Shown here: piece after piece, positions 8,073 to 17,016 of the stretch | How the letters are laid out: each line of letters begins with the position of its first letter | Numbering within the stretch: the first letter of the stretch is position 1 | Assembly (NCBI GenBank): GCA_902500755.1 | Contig: CABVRV010000013.1 | Span: 1-55,932, forward strand | Direction: 5' to 3' | DNA from: an uncultured Nitrospira sp. | GTDB taxonomy: Bacteria; Nitrospirota; Nitrospiria; Nitrospirales; Nitrospiraceae | DNA: 55,932 nucleotides | The notes under the pieces: generated by a model | The model's input: only the letters and a program-made list of their open reading frames with translations | Told to the model about the DNA's origin: nothing | Database searches by the model: none | Translations under genes and position numbers: made by a program

Positions 8073-10313
8073 GTGCCTGCCCCCGTCGCCCTTTTTACCT
8101 ACAACCGCCCGAAACACGCGAAGGCTACACTGCAAGCGCTAGCGCGAAATAGCCTTGCCAGTCAAACCGAGGTGCATGTCTTTAGCGACGGTCCGAAAAC
8201 AGCAGCCGATCGAGTAGCAGTGGAAGCCGTGCGGGAGCTCCTTGAGAGAGTCACCGGATTTGCTGCTGTCCGTGTGATCACGCGTCAAAATAATTTGGGC
8301 TTAGCCAACTCTATTATTCTGGGAGTAAGTCAACTGCTCGATGAGTATGGGAGCATTATCGTACTTGAGGACGATCTTATAACTTCCCGTCATTTTCTTG
8401 AGTACATGAACGCAGCGCTTGCTAGATACCAGAATGACTCGCATGTCTTTTCCGTCACCGGGCATACCTTTCCGTCAGAGTATCTCCGCGTCCCGCCGAG
8501 CTACCCATACGACACCTATGCCGGGTATCGCTGCTCCTCATGGTCTTGGGGGACATGGCCGGATCGCTGGAGCCGTATAGATTGGGAAATGAAATATTTT
8601 GATGAGTTTAGTAATGATCCCTTGATGCAGGAAGAGTTTAACCGCGGTGGCCGCGACATGAGTGCACTCTTGAGGCTGCAACATGTAGGGCAGATTGATT
8701 CGTGGGCTATTCGATTCTGCTATGCCCATCATGCTCAGAACATGCGCTGCATCTACCCTGTTAAAACACTGGTTCGTAATATTGGACTAGACAATTCCGG
8801 CACACATAGCAGGCCAGAACCGCGTTTTTCCCATCGGGCCTTAGATGAGACTTGGCTACCTAAGGAGTTTTGTCCGGCTGATTCCATGGATGCGGCAATC
8901 ACAACCAGCTTTCGCGCAGTTTTCGATCCACCTCAACCCAGTCTTGAGCATAGCCTTTCCCGAAAGGCCAGAACCGTAGCAGGTGGGCTCTATCACAAGA
9001 CAAGGCGTCTTGCAGCACGAATAAAAAACCGCATTAATCCACCTGTCCGAAACGTCGATATTCTTGTGGTCAACACCTCGCAGAAAAATGGCGGTGCGGC
9101 CCGAGCTGCCTTTCGTTCCTTTTGCGGATTGCGCAATCGTTACCCAGCAGTACACTATTTGACGTTAATCAAAGAAGACCATGATCCCAACATTACCGGG
9201 TATTTGCATCAGTCTGCCAAGAGGATCTTGGTACAATGGCTTGCCGATCTTGATCAGATTCCGTTGCGGTCCTATCCCCAGCGTCAGGGGAGGACATTCT
9301 CACCAGCTTTTTGGCCGAATCCATTGCGTACTCCTCTCAGTCGCTTTCAGGCAAGGCTCGTGCATTTGCATTGGGTTGGTGCTGGAATGTTGCGAGTCGA
9401 AGAGCTTGCCAGATTGCGCTGTCCAATCGTATGGACGCTTCACGACACGTGGGCCTTTACCGGGGGTTGTCACTACATGGGCGACTGTGAAGGCTACAAG
9501 AAAGACTGTGGATGTTGCCCACAGTTGGGAAGCCAAACCAGGGATGATTACTCCCATAAACTCATGCATCGAAAGGTTAAGGCATTTGAAAATCTAGATA
9601 TTACTCTCATTGCCCCAAGCCACTGGCTAGCCGAGAAGGCTAAGCAAAGTAGTCTGTTTGCGGGAAAGCGCATCGAAGTGATTCCTAACGGACTTGATAC
9701 GGAAGTGTTTAGACCCATTGATCATCAGATTGCTCGCCAATACTTTGATTTGCCGGAGGATAGTGCTGTGGTGCTTTTTGGGGCTCAATGGCTGACAGAT
9801 CCGCGCAAGGGGGGAGATTTGCTGCGTGACACTCTCAAGCAGTTGAACCAACCCTGCACCTTGCTGTTGTTTGGTGAAGGGGTACTACCCTTGGAAGGTT
9901 GTTCACACATCAGTGTGCGACAATTAGGAAGTTTGGCTGACGATGTGAGTCTGGCTATGGTGTACTCAGCCGCAGATGTGTTTGTATGTCCATCTCGTGA
10001 GGACAATTTACCCAATACTGTTGCCGAGGCTCTTGCCTGTGGCACACCATGCGCAGCCTTTGCAATTAATGGGTTACCTGACATGATCGAGCACCAAAAG
10101 AATGGGTGGCTCTCTCGACCGTTTGATACAGCAGATTTGGCTGAAGGGATACGGTGGTTAACGAGGCATCCTCAACAAGATCAGCTGCGGAAAGCCGCAA
10201 GAGAAAAAGCAGTGTCAGAATACAGCATGGCTCTGATGAATAATCGCTATATGGCGTTGTATGAAGAGGTGCTCAAAGCTGCGAAAGACAGAGACAACCA
10301 ATGTCCAGACTAA
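8073..10313 (+). CDS. Bifunctional GT2-GT4 glycosyltransferase fusion
   Basis: A 746-residue product starting at GTG 8073. Residues 1 to about 310 are a GT-A fold transferase: VALFTYNRPKHA at the start, IVLEDDLITSRHFLEYMN as the acidic metal-binding region, and SSWSWGTWPDRW, common in sugar transferases of this type. From about residue 328 a GT-B domain begins with VDILVVNTSQKNGGAARAAF. WTLHDTWAFTGGCHYMGDC follows, then a Cys-rich patch ending CGCCPQL, and VFVCPSREDNLPNTVAEALA, which carries the GT4 EX7E motif. Such fusions let one polypeptide add two successive sugars. The Cys cluster could be structural or metal-binding. Neither donor sugar can be deduced. Confidence 0.75.
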   Translation: MPAPVALFTYNRPKHAKATLQALARNSLASQTEVHVFSDGPKTAADRVAVEAVRELLERVTGFAAVRVITRQNNLGLANSIILGVSQLLDEYGSIIVLEDDLITSRHFLEYMNAALARYQNDSHVFSVTGHTFPSEYLRVPPSYPYDTYAGYRCSSWSWGTWPDRWSRIDWEMKYFDEFSNDPLMQEEFNRGGRDMSALLRLQHVGQIDSWAIRFCYAHHAQNMRCIYPVKTLVRNIGLDNSGTHSRPEPRFSHRALDETWLPKEFCPADSMDAAITTSFRAVFDPPQPSLEHSLSRKARTVAGGLYHKTRRLAARIKNRINPPVRNVDILVVNTSQKNGGAARAAFRSFCGLRNRYPAVHYLTLIKEDHDPNITGYLHQSAKRILVQWLADLDQIPLRSYPQRQGRTFSPAFWPNPLRTPLSRFQARLVHLHWVGAGMLRVEELARLRCPIVWTLHDTWAFTGGCHYMGDCEGYKKDCGCCPQLGSQTRDDYSHKLMHRKVKAFENLDITLIAPSHWLAEKAKQSSLFAGKRIEVIPNGLDTEVFRPIDHQIARQYFDLPEDSAVVLFGAQWLTDPRKGGDLLRDTLKQLNQPCTLLLFGEGVLPLEGCSHISVRQLGSLADDVSLAMVYSAADVFVCPSREDNLPNTVAEALACGTPCAAFAINGLPDMIEHQKNGWLSRPFDTADLAEGIRWLTRHPQQDQLRKAAREKAVSEYSMALMNNRYMALYEEVLKAAKDRDNQCPD

Positions 10314-10440
10314 TGTGGCCCAAGCGGTGCCGACATTGACATCAGGTTGTACAAAAGCGACCTTATTCAAATAACTCTGCATTGATGATCTTCTCGTCAA
10401 GTTCACTCTCTCTGATCGCTGAATTGTCAGGGCAATTGTG

Positions 10441-11805
10441 ATGGCTTCTTCCCAAAATCCGTTTTGGCTTCGTTTTCTGCCCACCTCGGTTCGGACGAAG
10501 ATCAAATGCCGACCAAATTTGCTGAAAGTTCTGAGCAATACGGCCTGGCTCTTTAGTGACAAGATCTTACGGATGGGTGTTGGACTATTCGTGAGTGTAT
10601 GGATAGCTAGATATTTAGGACCGGAAGACTTCGGATTGTTCAGTTTTGGAATTGCTTTCGTTTCACTTCTTGGTGCCCTTTCGACCCTTGGTCTTCCTGG
10701 TGTTGTGGTTCGGGATATTGTCAGTGACCCTAAGAGTAGGCTGGAGACTCTAGGTAGTAGTTTCGTGCTTCAAATTATGGGAGGAATAACAGCGTTTGCG
10801 CTACTCCTAATTCTGATTCCCATCTTCAGACCGAACGATCGATCCGCAATCAATGTCGTCGCCATAATTGGTCTCACATTGCTCTTTAAGGCAAGTGAAA
10901 GCATAAAATACTGGTTCGAATCCCAGGTGCAGTCCAAGTACGTGGTCTGGGCAGAAAACGCAGTGTTTGTGTCGATTGCGGCGGCAAAGATCGGGTTGAT
11001 ATTGGTCGGCGCTTCTCTCTTTGCGTTTGTTTGGATAACTCTTATCGAGGGTGTAATCACTGCCGTCTTGCTCTTCGCAATGTATGAGTGGGTCGGAGGG
11101 AGGATAACGGCATGGCGATTCAGTATCGCTTGTGCCAAAACCCTACTGAATCACAGTTGGCCGCTCATTCTTTCCGGGCTTGCAGTCATGGTGTACATGC
11201 GTATCGATCAGATCATGCTTGGGCAGATGCTTAATGACAAAGCCGTAGGAATCTACACTGCTGCCGTCCGTGTCAGCGAAGCGTGGTATTTCATCCCGGT
11301 CGCGATTGTTGGTTCGGTATTTCCAGCGTTACTTGATGCGAAGAAAACAAGCGAAGCTCTTTATCTCGAGCAATTCCAGAAGCTCTACGACTTTCTTGTG
11401 ATGATTGCACTTGCGGTTGCGATCCCAGTGACATTTCTTGCTGACCAAATAGTTGGGACACTTTTTGGAGCAGAATATCAGGAGGCTGGGATAATCCTCT
11501 CTATCCATATCTGGACTGCCTTATTTGTGTTTCTTGGCGTGGCGAGTGGGAGATGGTTTCTTGTGGAGAATCGCCAGTTCCTTGCGTTTCAGCGAGTGTG
11601 TATAGGGATGGTGATCAACATAGCTCTAAATTGGGTGTTGATTCCAAAATATGGCGGAGTTGGAGCAGCAGTAGCGACGCTGATTTCGCAAGCAGTGGCT
11701 GCCCTCCTCGTAGATGTTACCCATAAGGAGACGAGACTAATGTTCCGCATGAAGCTAAGAGCTTGTTTGCTCACGAGGGCTTTCCGTGTACAATATTCTA
11801 CTTAG
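10441..11805 (+). CDS. Oligosaccharide flippase (Wzx/MATE-like)
   Basis: A 454-residue polytopic membrane protein with about 12-14 hydrophobic segments. ILRMGVGLFVSVWIARYLGP followed by FGLFSFGIAFVSLLGALSTL is the typical N-terminus of polysaccharide flippases of the MOP superfamily, and MRIDQIMLGQMLNDKAVGIY is the conserved mid-protein motif. It should move an undecaprenyl-PP-linked repeat unit across the cytoplasmic membrane. ATG 10441 directly follows an in-frame GTG (10438), and I take the ATG. About 125 bases without a gene precede it, and its end overlaps the next gene by 20 bases. No obvious Wzy polymerase accompanies it apart from the ligase-like protein at 20495. Confidence 0.85.
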   Translation: MASSQNPFWLRFLPTSVRTKIKCRPNLLKVLSNTAWLFSDKILRMGVGLFVSVWIARYLGPEDFGLFSFGIAFVSLLGALSTLGLPGVVVRDIVSDPKSRLETLGSSFVLQIMGGITAFALLLILIPIFRPNDRSAINVVAIIGLTLLFKASESIKYWFESQVQSKYVVWAENAVFVSIAAAKIGLILVGASLFAFVWITLIEGVITAVLLFAMYEWVGGRITAWRFSIACAKTLLNHSWPLILSGLAVMVYMRIDQIMLGQMLNDKAVGIYTAAVRVSEAWYFIPVAIVGSVFPALLDAKKTSEALYLEQFQKLYDFLVMIALAVAIPVTFLADQIVGTLFGAEYQEAGIILSIHIWTALFVFLGVASGRWFLVENRQFLAFQRVCIGMVINIALNWVLIPKYGGVGAAVATLISQAVAALLVDVTHKETRLMFRMKLRACLLTRAFRVQYST

Positions 11806-12589
11806 AGTATATGCATCCATTTTTGCGCGCCAACAGTTTCGAAAACTGAACATGCTGCTTTTAGACCTTGGATTGCGAGGGTTGGGCATTCTCAACCATC
11901 AGAACCGAAATCTTAGCGGAGAGCTGACGTTTCTTCGTGAGTACCTAAAAGATAAAGATCACCCAGTTGTTTTTGATGTGGGAGCGAATGTTGGTGCCTA
12001 TTCGAAGGATGTTGTTGCGGCCAACACTGCTGCGACTGTTTTCGCGTTTGAACCGCACCCGCTTACGTTTAAAAGATTAGCTTCGAATATTGATACTTAT
12101 AAGAATGTCCGCGCCTTTAATTGCGCAGTGGGAGATCGATCTGGTCGACAGATGCTTTATGACCGCTGTTCCGAGGGCGGGACTATGCATGCTTCAATTA
12201 TTCGCGAAGTGATAGAAGATATTCACAAGGTTCAATCATCAGAGAGTGAGGTGAAGGTCATTACATTAGATGAGTTCATCGCGGAAAATGGACTGATACG
12301 TGTGGACTTGCTGAAAGTTGATACGGAAGGATACGAGCTGAATGTCCTCAAAGGTGGGGCTAAGGCCATTCGTTCTGGAATCTTTAAAGCGATTCAGTTC
12401 GAGTTCAATGAAATGAATGTTCTGTCTCGAGTGTTTTTTAAGGATTTCATCGAGATACTTCCGCAATACCAGTTTCATCGCTTGCTACCAAGTGGCCTGC
12501 AAAGAATTGATGACTATATTCCGGTGCGATGCGAGTTGTTCGCCTTTCAGAACATCGTTGCGATTTTGCGTGAGGATCATCGCCGTTAG
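11786..12589 (+). CDS. FkbM-family methyltransferase
   Basis: A 267-residue product starting at GTG 11786 inside the end of the flippase gene. HPVVFDVGANVGAYSKDVV (motif I, about 54-72), ATVFAFEPHPLTFKRL, then IRVDLLKVDTEGYELNVLKG (about 171-190) give a complete FkbM signature. FKAIQFEFNEMNVLSRVFFK is the usual following strand. This is the most canonical of the three FkbM genes here. It probably methylates a hydroxyl on the glycan or its precursor. Confidence 0.85.
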   Translation: MYNILLRVYASIFARQQFRKLNMLLLDLGLRGLGILNHQNRNLSGELTFLREYLKDKDHPVVFDVGANVGAYSKDVVAANTAATVFAFEPHPLTFKRLASNIDTYKNVRAFNCAVGDRSGRQMLYDRCSEGGTMHASIIREVIEDIHKVQSSESEVKVITLDEFIAENGLIRVDLLKVDTEGYELNVLKGGAKAIRSGIFKAIQFEFNEMNVLSRVFFKDFIEILPQYQFHRLLPSGLQRIDDYIPVRCELFAFQNIVAILREDHRR

Positions 12590-12752
12590 CATGGAAAGCC
12601 ATTGCTATTAAGTAGTTAGATCTAGTGTTGTATCGAACGGAACCGCCTAAAATCACACACCCTTTGCGGTGCTCAGGCCGGACGGATTATGAGAAAAAAG
12701 TTCTGGACGCCACATCAGTTTGGTCAAGAGTCTTGATCCATTGACAGTAACA

Positions 12753-13535
12753 ATGCCTTCGATTGCCGTCATTATTGCGAATCGAAACAATGCTCGCTTT
12801 CTCCCTCAATGCCTCGATAGTGTTTTCTCTCAATCACGCTGCCCCGAAGAGGTAGTGGTGATAGACGATGGATCCACAGATAACTCCCGAGAGATTATTT
12901 GTGAGTACGAGCGCAACTGGAACGTTACGCCGATATTTAATGAGGTTCCTCTGGGCGTGGCCGCTAGCCGTCACAAGGCCATTGAACACAGCAAGAGCGA
13001 GTATATTACGACTTTGGATGCCGATGACTTTTATTTCAGTACTGAGAAGCTTGCCGCGGAAGCACGAGTAATGGCGGCGCATCTGGGAGGAGGGCGTATT
13101 GTGTTTTCAGATGTGATGCATGTCCGTGCAGGTGGAGAGGTGCTGTCTCTGGTATCATCTCGAAGGCGCATGCGCGAGGGCGACCTCTCTTTCTTTATTA
13201 GACACTTGAGTGGTTTTATTCCGAGGGATTATCTCGTTTCGCGGACCGATTATCTTACAGCAGGGGGGTTCAATCCTGCCTTGCGCCTTTATGAGGACTG
13301 GGAACTCAAAATACGCCTTAGTCAAAGATGCACGTGGCATTATTCGGGAGTCATTGGAACTGCGTACCGAAACAATCCGCTTGGATTGTCCAAGGCTCCC
13401 CACAAGGAACACGTCACAACGCTCCGCAAGATTTTCGCCATGCATTGCCCTCCGCAACATTCGATGAAGCGCGCTATAGATCTCGTGCGCTTTTTCATAT
13501 TCCAGAGTGTCTATCTCCGAAGATTGGCGATTTAG
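12753..13535 (+). CDS. GT2 glycosyltransferase
   Basis: A 260-residue product from ATG 12753. A TTG at 12720 would add 11 residues but lacks a better ribosome-binding site. SIAVIIANRNNARFLPQCLD and VVVIDDGSTDNSREII are the GT2 nucleotide-binding motifs, and YITTLDADDFYFS is the D-x-D metal site. The C-terminal third (TAGGFNPALRLYEDWELKIR) carries the usual acceptor-side ED motif. It is an inverting GT-A enzyme acting at the cytoplasmic face of the membrane. The 160 bases upstream contain no recognised gene. The stop is directly followed by the next start, suggesting translational coupling. Confidence 0.8.
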   Translation: MPSIAVIIANRNNARFLPQCLDSVFSQSRCPEEVVVIDDGSTDNSREIICEYERNWNVTPIFNEVPLGVAASRHKAIEHSKSEYITTLDADDFYFSTEKLAAEARVMAAHLGGGRIVFSDVMHVRAGGEVLSLVSSRRRMREGDLSFFIRHLSGFIPRDYLVSRTDYLTAGGFNPALRLYEDWELKIRLSQRCTWHYSGVIGTAYRNNPLGLSKAPHKEHVTTLRKIFAMHCPPQHSMKRAIDLVRFFIFQSVYLRRLAI

Positions 13536-14849
13536 ATGGAGAGATATTCCAAAGAGCAGGAAGAGTGGGACCGATTTATTCGGGATAGTATCGGGCAGAA
13601 CGCAGTGCTCGTTAGTGTCAGTAAATTCAGCTCGGACTGTCGAGTGTATAGAGTGAATGACTCGATCTTTAAGATTCGTCGATTCACACCTTCTTCAATG
13701 AGAGGTAGAAACAACTCGTTCGAAGATGAGTGTCTTGTCATGCGGCAATTATCTGCGGTAACAGGTACGCCCGCTGTTCGAGGTTACAAACGTATGGATC
13801 GATGGGAACAGTTGGAGCTGGAATTGCTTCCAGAATTGCATGGTTACGATCCGACATTTGGAATGCCCCATGAGACATTCAAGGATTTCTGGAGCGTAAT
13901 TGCAGTGACGCTACAAATCAATCGCCTCGGATGCTCGCATGGGGATCTTCATTGGCGCAATGTGGGGAGAAATGTGAAGGGAGGTATCAGCGTCTTTGAC
14001 TTTGATCAAGCGTGTTTGGCTTCTCCCTGGCGTTGCGTCATGCGTGATCTATTTGGGTTTGGGACGTGCGAGAGGAGGAGCGAGTTCTCTCTTTTTAATC
14101 GTTTGAGGTATGTGCAGGGCGTTGGAGTTTTGCTTCGCGCTATGGTTAGACTAACTAAAGATGTCCTTGCGTTTCTGTCAAGACCACACTCATCATCTCT
14201 TCAGCGTAGTCGATTTGCAAAATCAACTTTTATGCAGCGTGTGATGCTACAGGAAGACCTTGCCTTGAAAACACTAGCGGAAGCTTGGAGTATTGCTGCG
14301 CGCTCCAAGGCGTCCGCACCAGATACGGACATTGCGTACTACTCTATCGACATTGGTGGGATCAATTTCCCTGGTGAGCGCCCCTGGATTCTAAGATGGG
14401 AACGTATTCGAAAGAACTTAGACTTCAAGGGCAAGCGACTATTGGAGCTTGGCTGTAACATGGGCTTGCTATCAATACACGCCAAATTGTCTGGCGCGGC
14501 ATTTTGTCTCGGTGTAGATACCGATAAAGATATCCTTCTGGCAGCGAACCTTGCCTCTCGCGCGTTTGGAACAAACGTGGAGCATCGACCAGTAGATCTG
14601 GGAGATTCGTTTCGTTGGGAAGAGGAGCTGAACGGATTTGACATTGTTTCCGCTCTTTCCGTATTGCACTGGATTGAGGATAAGGAACGCGTCTGGTCAT
14701 TTATCTCGAAGCATAAAGAGGTGCTCTATGAGGGGCACGAATCTGAGCAAGAGGCCGAAGACAACTTGCGAAAGGCCGGATTCATACACATCGTTCCGCT
14801 AGGAACCACCGAGCGTAACCGACAAATGTTTTATGCTTCACGAATGTAA
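13536..14849 (+). CDS. Kinase-methyltransferase fusion (WbdD-like domain pair, reversed order)
   Basis: A 437-residue product. Residues 1 to about 160 resemble a small-molecule or lipid kinase: CSHGDLHWRNVGRN (about 133-146) is the catalytic-loop H-G-D-x-x-x-x-N pattern, and SVFDFDQACL (about 152-161) stands where the metal-binding DFG/DFD motif should be. A helical linker follows. From about residue 298, GKRLLELGCNMGLLSIHAKL is a SAM motif I, then LGVDTDKDILLAANLA and FDIVSALSVLHWIEDKERVW complete a methyltransferase core. This pairing is known from WbdD, which phosphorylates and methylates the end of polymannose O-chains to stop growth. There, as I recall, the methyltransferase comes first. 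A chain-capping role is inference. The glycine-rich loop of the kinase is hard to see. Confidence 0.65.
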   Translation: MERYSKEQEEWDRFIRDSIGQNAVLVSVSKFSSDCRVYRVNDSIFKIRRFTPSSMRGRNNSFEDECLVMRQLSAVTGTPAVRGYKRMDRWEQLELELLPELHGYDPTFGMPHETFKDFWSVIAVTLQINRLGCSHGDLHWRNVGRNVKGGISVFDFDQACLASPWRCVMRDLFGFGTCERRSEFSLFNRLRYVQGVGVLLRAMVRLTKDVLAFLSRPHSSSLQRSRFAKSTFMQRVMLQEDLALKTLAEAWSIAARSKASAPDTDIAYYSIDIGGINFPGERPWILRWERIRKNLDFKGKRLLELGCNMGLLSIHAKLSGAAFCLGVDTDKDILLAANLASRAFGTNVEHRPVDLGDSFRWEEELNGFDIVSALSVLHWIEDKERVWSFISKHKEVLYEGHESEQEAEDNLRKAGFIHIVPLGTTERNRQMFYASRM

Positions 14850-15047
14850 GAGGAAGTTCAATTTTCTCCAGTCTAATGCTTATTATGGGTTGGCGTGTTT
14901 AGAAAACCATTGCGAGCATCTGACTTTTGACAAGGGGAAGAGTGTCCAATCCTAACAGAAAAGATTATAAGTAGCTACGCGTATCATGACCGAACCACTT
15001 GCTGTGATATTGACAAATGTGGAATCGCATGAAGATATCGCACCAGA

Positions 15048-15965
15048 ATGCAGCTGGCTACCACTAATGTTTCTGCGACCATTGTGGTTTTTATGTCAGG
15101 TCAATTGAACGACGTGTGTGCACGCGTTGCTCCTCCTCTGATCTCGATCGTCATCGCAACATACAACAGCAAGGCCACTCTGCAGCAGTGCATCGACAGT
15201 GTCACTCAGCAGACATATCCGCACAAAGAACTGATTGTCATTGATGGAGGCTCGAAAGATGGAACCGTCGAAGTATTAAAAGCCAATGCCTCAAAAGTTA
15301 GCGATTGGCTTTCTGAGCCAGACCGGGGAATCTATCACGCCTGGAATAAGGGTTTGGCCAGGGTCGGAGGCGAATGGATCTGCTTCCTTGGTGCGGACGA
15401 TATTTTTTGGGACTCAACTGTTTTGGTGCAGATCAGCGAACAATTAAAAGTCCTGTTAGCCGGCATTCGGGTGGTGTATGGACAGAACATGTTAGTGAAT
15501 GGGAACGGCGTAAGCCTTTATCCGATGGGAGCATCATGGGATACTGTGAAAGATAAATTTTGGGCAGGTATGTGCCTTCCTCACCCCGGAATGATGCATC
15601 ATCGCAGTTTGTTTGAGCAGCACGGAAAATTCGATGAATCGTTCCGAATAGCCGGGGATTATGAGATGTTGCTGCGTGAACTCAAGCACGCAGAAGCAAA
15701 GTTCATTCCAGATCTTATTGTTGCTGGGGTTCGACAAGGAGGGATCAGTAGTCACCCAAGCTCGTCTCTTCGTGTTTTGTCTGAGGCCAGACGAGCTCAA
15801 CGCATGCATGGGCAGAGATTTCCACCTCTCCTTTGGATGTGGTCGATGGTCAAGGTGTATCTTCGGCTTCTGTTGTGGAATGTATTTGGCGAACGGGTTG
15901 GTCGCGGTGTGCTTGACCTAGGCAGGCGAATGCTCGATCAGCCAAAACACTGGACGAAAACATAA
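15048..15965 (+). CDS. GT2 glycosyltransferase (WcaA-like)
   Basis: A 305-residue product from ATG 15048; ATG 15093 (MSGQLND) is an alternative that removes a non-conserved N-terminus. ISIVIATYNSKATLQQCIDS, LIVIDGGSKDGTVEVL and GIYHAWNKGLARVGGEWICF followed by LGADD are the motifs of the GT2 subgroup that includes colanic-acid WcaA/WcaE-type enzymes. The FDESFRIAGDYEMLLR segment is the acceptor-side motif of the same subgroup. It is preceded by about 200 bases in which I see no gene. Donor and acceptor are unknown. Confidence 0.8.
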   Translation: MQLATTNVSATIVVFMSGQLNDVCARVAPPLISIVIATYNSKATLQQCIDSVTQQTYPHKELIVIDGGSKDGTVEVLKANASKVSDWLSEPDRGIYHAWNKGLARVGGEWICFLGADDIFWDSTVLVQISEQLKVLLAGIRVVYGQNMLVNGNGVSLYPMGASWDTVKDKFWAGMCLPHPGMMHHRSLFEQHGKFDESFRIAGDYEMLLRELKHAEAKFIPDLIVAGVRQGGISSHPSSSLRVLSEARRAQRMHGQRFPPLLWMWSMVKVYLRLLLWNVFGERVGRGVLDLGRRMLDQPKHWTKT

Positions 15966-15985
15966 AGGGCAACTGGAGAGGCGCC

Positions 15986-16882
15986 GTGGGAAGCGTGGAG
16001 CAACCGCTCATCACCGTTGCAATGTCAGCCCACAATGCATCCGCAACTGTCGGGTTAGCAGTGCAGTCGATTCTTACTCAAACCTATCAAAACTGGGAGC
16101 TGATCATAATCGATGATGGCTCGACTGACCGGACGGGAGAAATCCTATCGGAAATGCAAGATTCCAGAATCCGATTAATTCAAGAACCATTGGGGAACTT
16201 TGGCTTAGCGTCACGGTTGAATCAATGTGTGCGTCTTGCCAGAGGTCAGTATGTTGCCAGGATGGATGCTGACGACGTTGCTTATCCTCATCGCCTTGAA
16301 CGGCAAGTTCAGTATCTTGAGAAGCATCATGACATTGATCTACTGGGAACCGGCGCTGTGATATTCAAGGGGGATGGGGAGATGGTCGGCCGCTACCCGA
16401 CGGCATGCTCTCACGAGACCATTTGCCGACGACCCTGGTGGGGCTTTCCCCTTGCCCATCCCACTTGGATGGGCAAGCGGACATGGTTTGTCGATCATCC
16501 GTACTCTGAACGAGATGTACGATGTGAGGACCAGGTGGTCCTTCTTCAGAGCTTTTCACACAGTCGCTTTGCAGCAATAGCGGAAGTGCTCCTGGGTTAT
16601 CGGGTGAGTGGAATTGTAGCCGGGAGATTAGGACGAGGCAGACTCAATTATTGCCGTCAGCTTCTTGCTAGAGTGAATGACCTCACCTCATTAGGATGGG
16701 CATTGATGGGGGTTGGTGTGCATAGTGCTGCTCTTGCAAGAGATGTCATTCTTCAGCTTCGTGGCACCGTTGAGGCGGGATCTCGCAAGTCCTGGGTCTC
16801 TGCCGATCGAATCGAGAGAGAACAGTGGCGATCTGTGTGGACTGGCTTGGTTTCCGAGCAATCGATCTTCAGGCATGCATGA
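15986..16882 (+). CDS. GT2 glycosyltransferase
   Basis: A 298-residue product from GTG 15986, preceded by a GGAGAGG ribosome-binding site. LITVAMSAHNASATVGLAVQ, WELIIIDDGSTDRTGEIL and GQYVARMDADDVAYPHRLER are textbook GT2 motifs, the last giving the D-x-D metal site. A segment near HPTWMGKRTW is also usual for this family. It probably adds one sugar of the repeat unit. A 7-bp inverted repeat (16920-16926 with 16945-16951) lies just after its stop. Confidence 0.8.
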   Translation: MGSVEQPLITVAMSAHNASATVGLAVQSILTQTYQNWELIIIDDGSTDRTGEILSEMQDSRIRLIQEPLGNFGLASRLNQCVRLARGQYVARMDADDVAYPHRLERQVQYLEKHHDIDLLGTGAVIFKGDGEMVGRYPTACSHETICRRPWWGFPLAHPTWMGKRTWFVDHPYSERDVRCEDQVVLLQSFSHSRFAAIAEVLLGYRVSGIVAGRLGRGRLNYCRQLLARVNDLTSLGWALMGVGVHSAALARDVILQLRGTVEAGSRKSWVSADRIEREQWRSVWTGLVSEQSIFRHA

Positions 16883-17016
16883 CATTTAGCGCGTTCAGTA
16901 CACGGATGTGGGGCACTACTGAGATCTTGAAGTACACAGAGGCTGATCTCATACGTATTGTTTTGCGATGATCGAAGCGATTGGCTAGTGAGAAAGCTTC
17001 TCATGACACGGGCATT

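Noticed and set aside
10336-10368. TTGACA upstream of the flippase as a promoter
   Set aside because: No acceptable -10 hexamer at 16-18 bases; TTATTC is 21 bases away.
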